This document shows, one piece after another, positions 63,394 to 64,000 of a stretch of 64,000 bases of DNA. A program made the translations under genes and the position numbers. Positions within the stretch are counted from its first letter, which is position 1, and every line of letters begins with the position of its first letter. Source of the DNA: Pseudoalteromonas arctica A 37-1-2 (lineage in GTDB: Bacteria; Pseudomonadota; Gammaproteobacteria; Enterobacterales; Alteromonadaceae); assembly GCF_000238395.3 (NCBI RefSeq), contig NZ_CP011025.1, positions 186,001 through 250,000 of the forward strand, read 5' to 3'. The notes beneath the pieces are model-generated. The model made no database searches. It saw nothing but the letters and a program-made list of their open reading frames with translations, and was not told the DNA's origin.

Positions 63394-64000
63394 TTAACTC
63401 TCCAACCCACTTGGGTAATTAGTTTGCCAGCGCCATGTGTCGTTTGTCATGTCGCTAAGTGTTAGTTCTGCGTGCCAGTTAAGTGTGTTTTGCGCTTTCG
63501 TGGCATCGGCGTAGTTACAGGCAATATCACCTGCACGGCGTGGTGCAATCTTATACGGAATATCTTTATTGGCTGATGCGCTAAATGCTTTGATCATATC
63601 AAGCACAGAATAACCTTGCCCTGTGCCTAGGTTGTAAGCATGGAAGGCGGTATCTGTTTTATGTTGCATAAATGCCGCAACATGACCTTTCGCTAAATCT
63701 AAAACATGAATATAGTCGCGCACGCCTGTGCCATCTTCGGTGTCGTAGTCGTCACCAAAAATATTAACCACGTCGCGTTTGCCTACTGCAGTTTGAGCAA
63801 TAAATGGCATTAAGTTATTAGGAATACCATTAGGGCTTTCACCTAATAAACCACTTGGGTGTGCACCTACTGGGTTAAAGTAACGAAGCGCAATACCCAT
63901 AAATTGACTGTTGGCATTACATACGTCTTGCATGGCTTGTTCAACCATGACTTTAGTCCAACCATAAGGGTTAGTTGCGCGTATAGGATGCTTTTCGTCA
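63394..64000 (-). CDS. galE: UDP-glucose 4-epimerase, partial (runs off the right edge)
   Basis: GalE interconverts UDP-galactose and UDP-glucose. Only the C-terminal ~201 residues are in the window. The visible part continues through the edge as [20 protein letters not shown], whose PYGxTK motif is the catalytic tyrosine/lysine of the family, then [31 protein letters not shown] and [13 protein letters not shown]. The internal ATG at 63948 is not the true start. It is upstream of galT with one base between stop and ATG and is the first visible gene of the gal operon. Confidence 0.96.
   Translation of the reverse strand, partial: DEKHPIRATNPYGWTKVMVEQAMQDVCNANSQFMGIALRYFNPVGAHPSGLLGESPNGIPNNLMPFIAQTAVGKRDVVNIFGDDYDTEDGTGVRDYIHVLDLAKGHVAAFMQHKTDTAFHAYNLGTGQGYSVLDMIKAFSASANKDIPYKIAPRRAGDIACNYADATKAQNTLNWHAELTLSDMTNDTWRWQTNYPSGLES

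Overview
The window reads as a low-GC, marine, heterotrophic gammaproteobacterium of the Alteromonadales, most likely Pseudoalteromonas or a close relative. I infer this from gene content and protein similarity (gmk-rpoZ-spoT, groES-groL with fxsA, aroQ-accB-accC, AsnC/AsnA, large TonB-dependent receptors, a flavin halogenase-like gene and a SapC-family gene). No rRNA or tRNA gene and no CRISPR array was seen. One insertion sequence is present.

Layout. 1-4.6 kb: a minus-strand four-gene operon (dapA-like, dapD-like, lysA-like, M14 desuccinylase) behind a recognisable lysine riboswitch. 4.7-11.2 kb: TagI-like glycosylase, SelO, an OmpA-family porin and aconitase B. 11.4-15.1 kb: a 2OG-Fe oxygenase with a class V PLP enzyme, a prolyl-4-hydroxylase-like oxygenase, a hotdog thioesterase and an orphan ECF sigma factor. 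15.2-18.8 kb: TonB receptor plus secreted metallophosphatase. 19.2-29.6 kb: a galactoside block (galM, TonB receptor, halogenase-like, SapC-like, SGLT-type symporter, GH36 alpha-galactosidase). 29.8-41.5 kb: housekeeping genes (recG, trmH, asnC/asnA, a FapA-domain protein, ridA, spoT, rpoZ, gmk, nnr). 41.5-44.7 kb: a VOC gene cut by an IS3-family element, then rnk. 44.8-52.3 kb: groL-groS, fxsA, cutA-dsbD, aroQ, accB-accC. 52.4-58.6 kb: a palindromic repeat, a FadR-type GntR regulator, an SDR, dgoK, glpD and glpK. 58.8-64 kb: galE-galT-galK with a Gfo/Idh/MocA oxidoreductase and a secreted alpha/beta hydrolase; galE runs off the right edge.

Working together. The 19-30 kb and 59-64 kb blocks make a galactoside pathway: outer-membrane uptake, sodium symport, GH36 cleavage, GalM mutarotation and the Leloir enzymes. 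DgoK with an SDR suggests part of an oxidative galactose route under a DgoR-like repressor.

The most interesting system is the lysine-riboswitch operon. Its gene order (DapA, DapD, decarboxylase, N-succinyl-amino-acid desuccinylase) and the non-canonical active-site motif of the decarboxylase allow a speculative lysine route that decarboxylates N-succinyl-LL-diaminopimelate before removing succinate, bypassing DapE, DapF and meso-diaminopimelate. At minimum it is a dedicated lysine-responsive DAP-branch gene set with an M14 enzyme where DapE would be expected.
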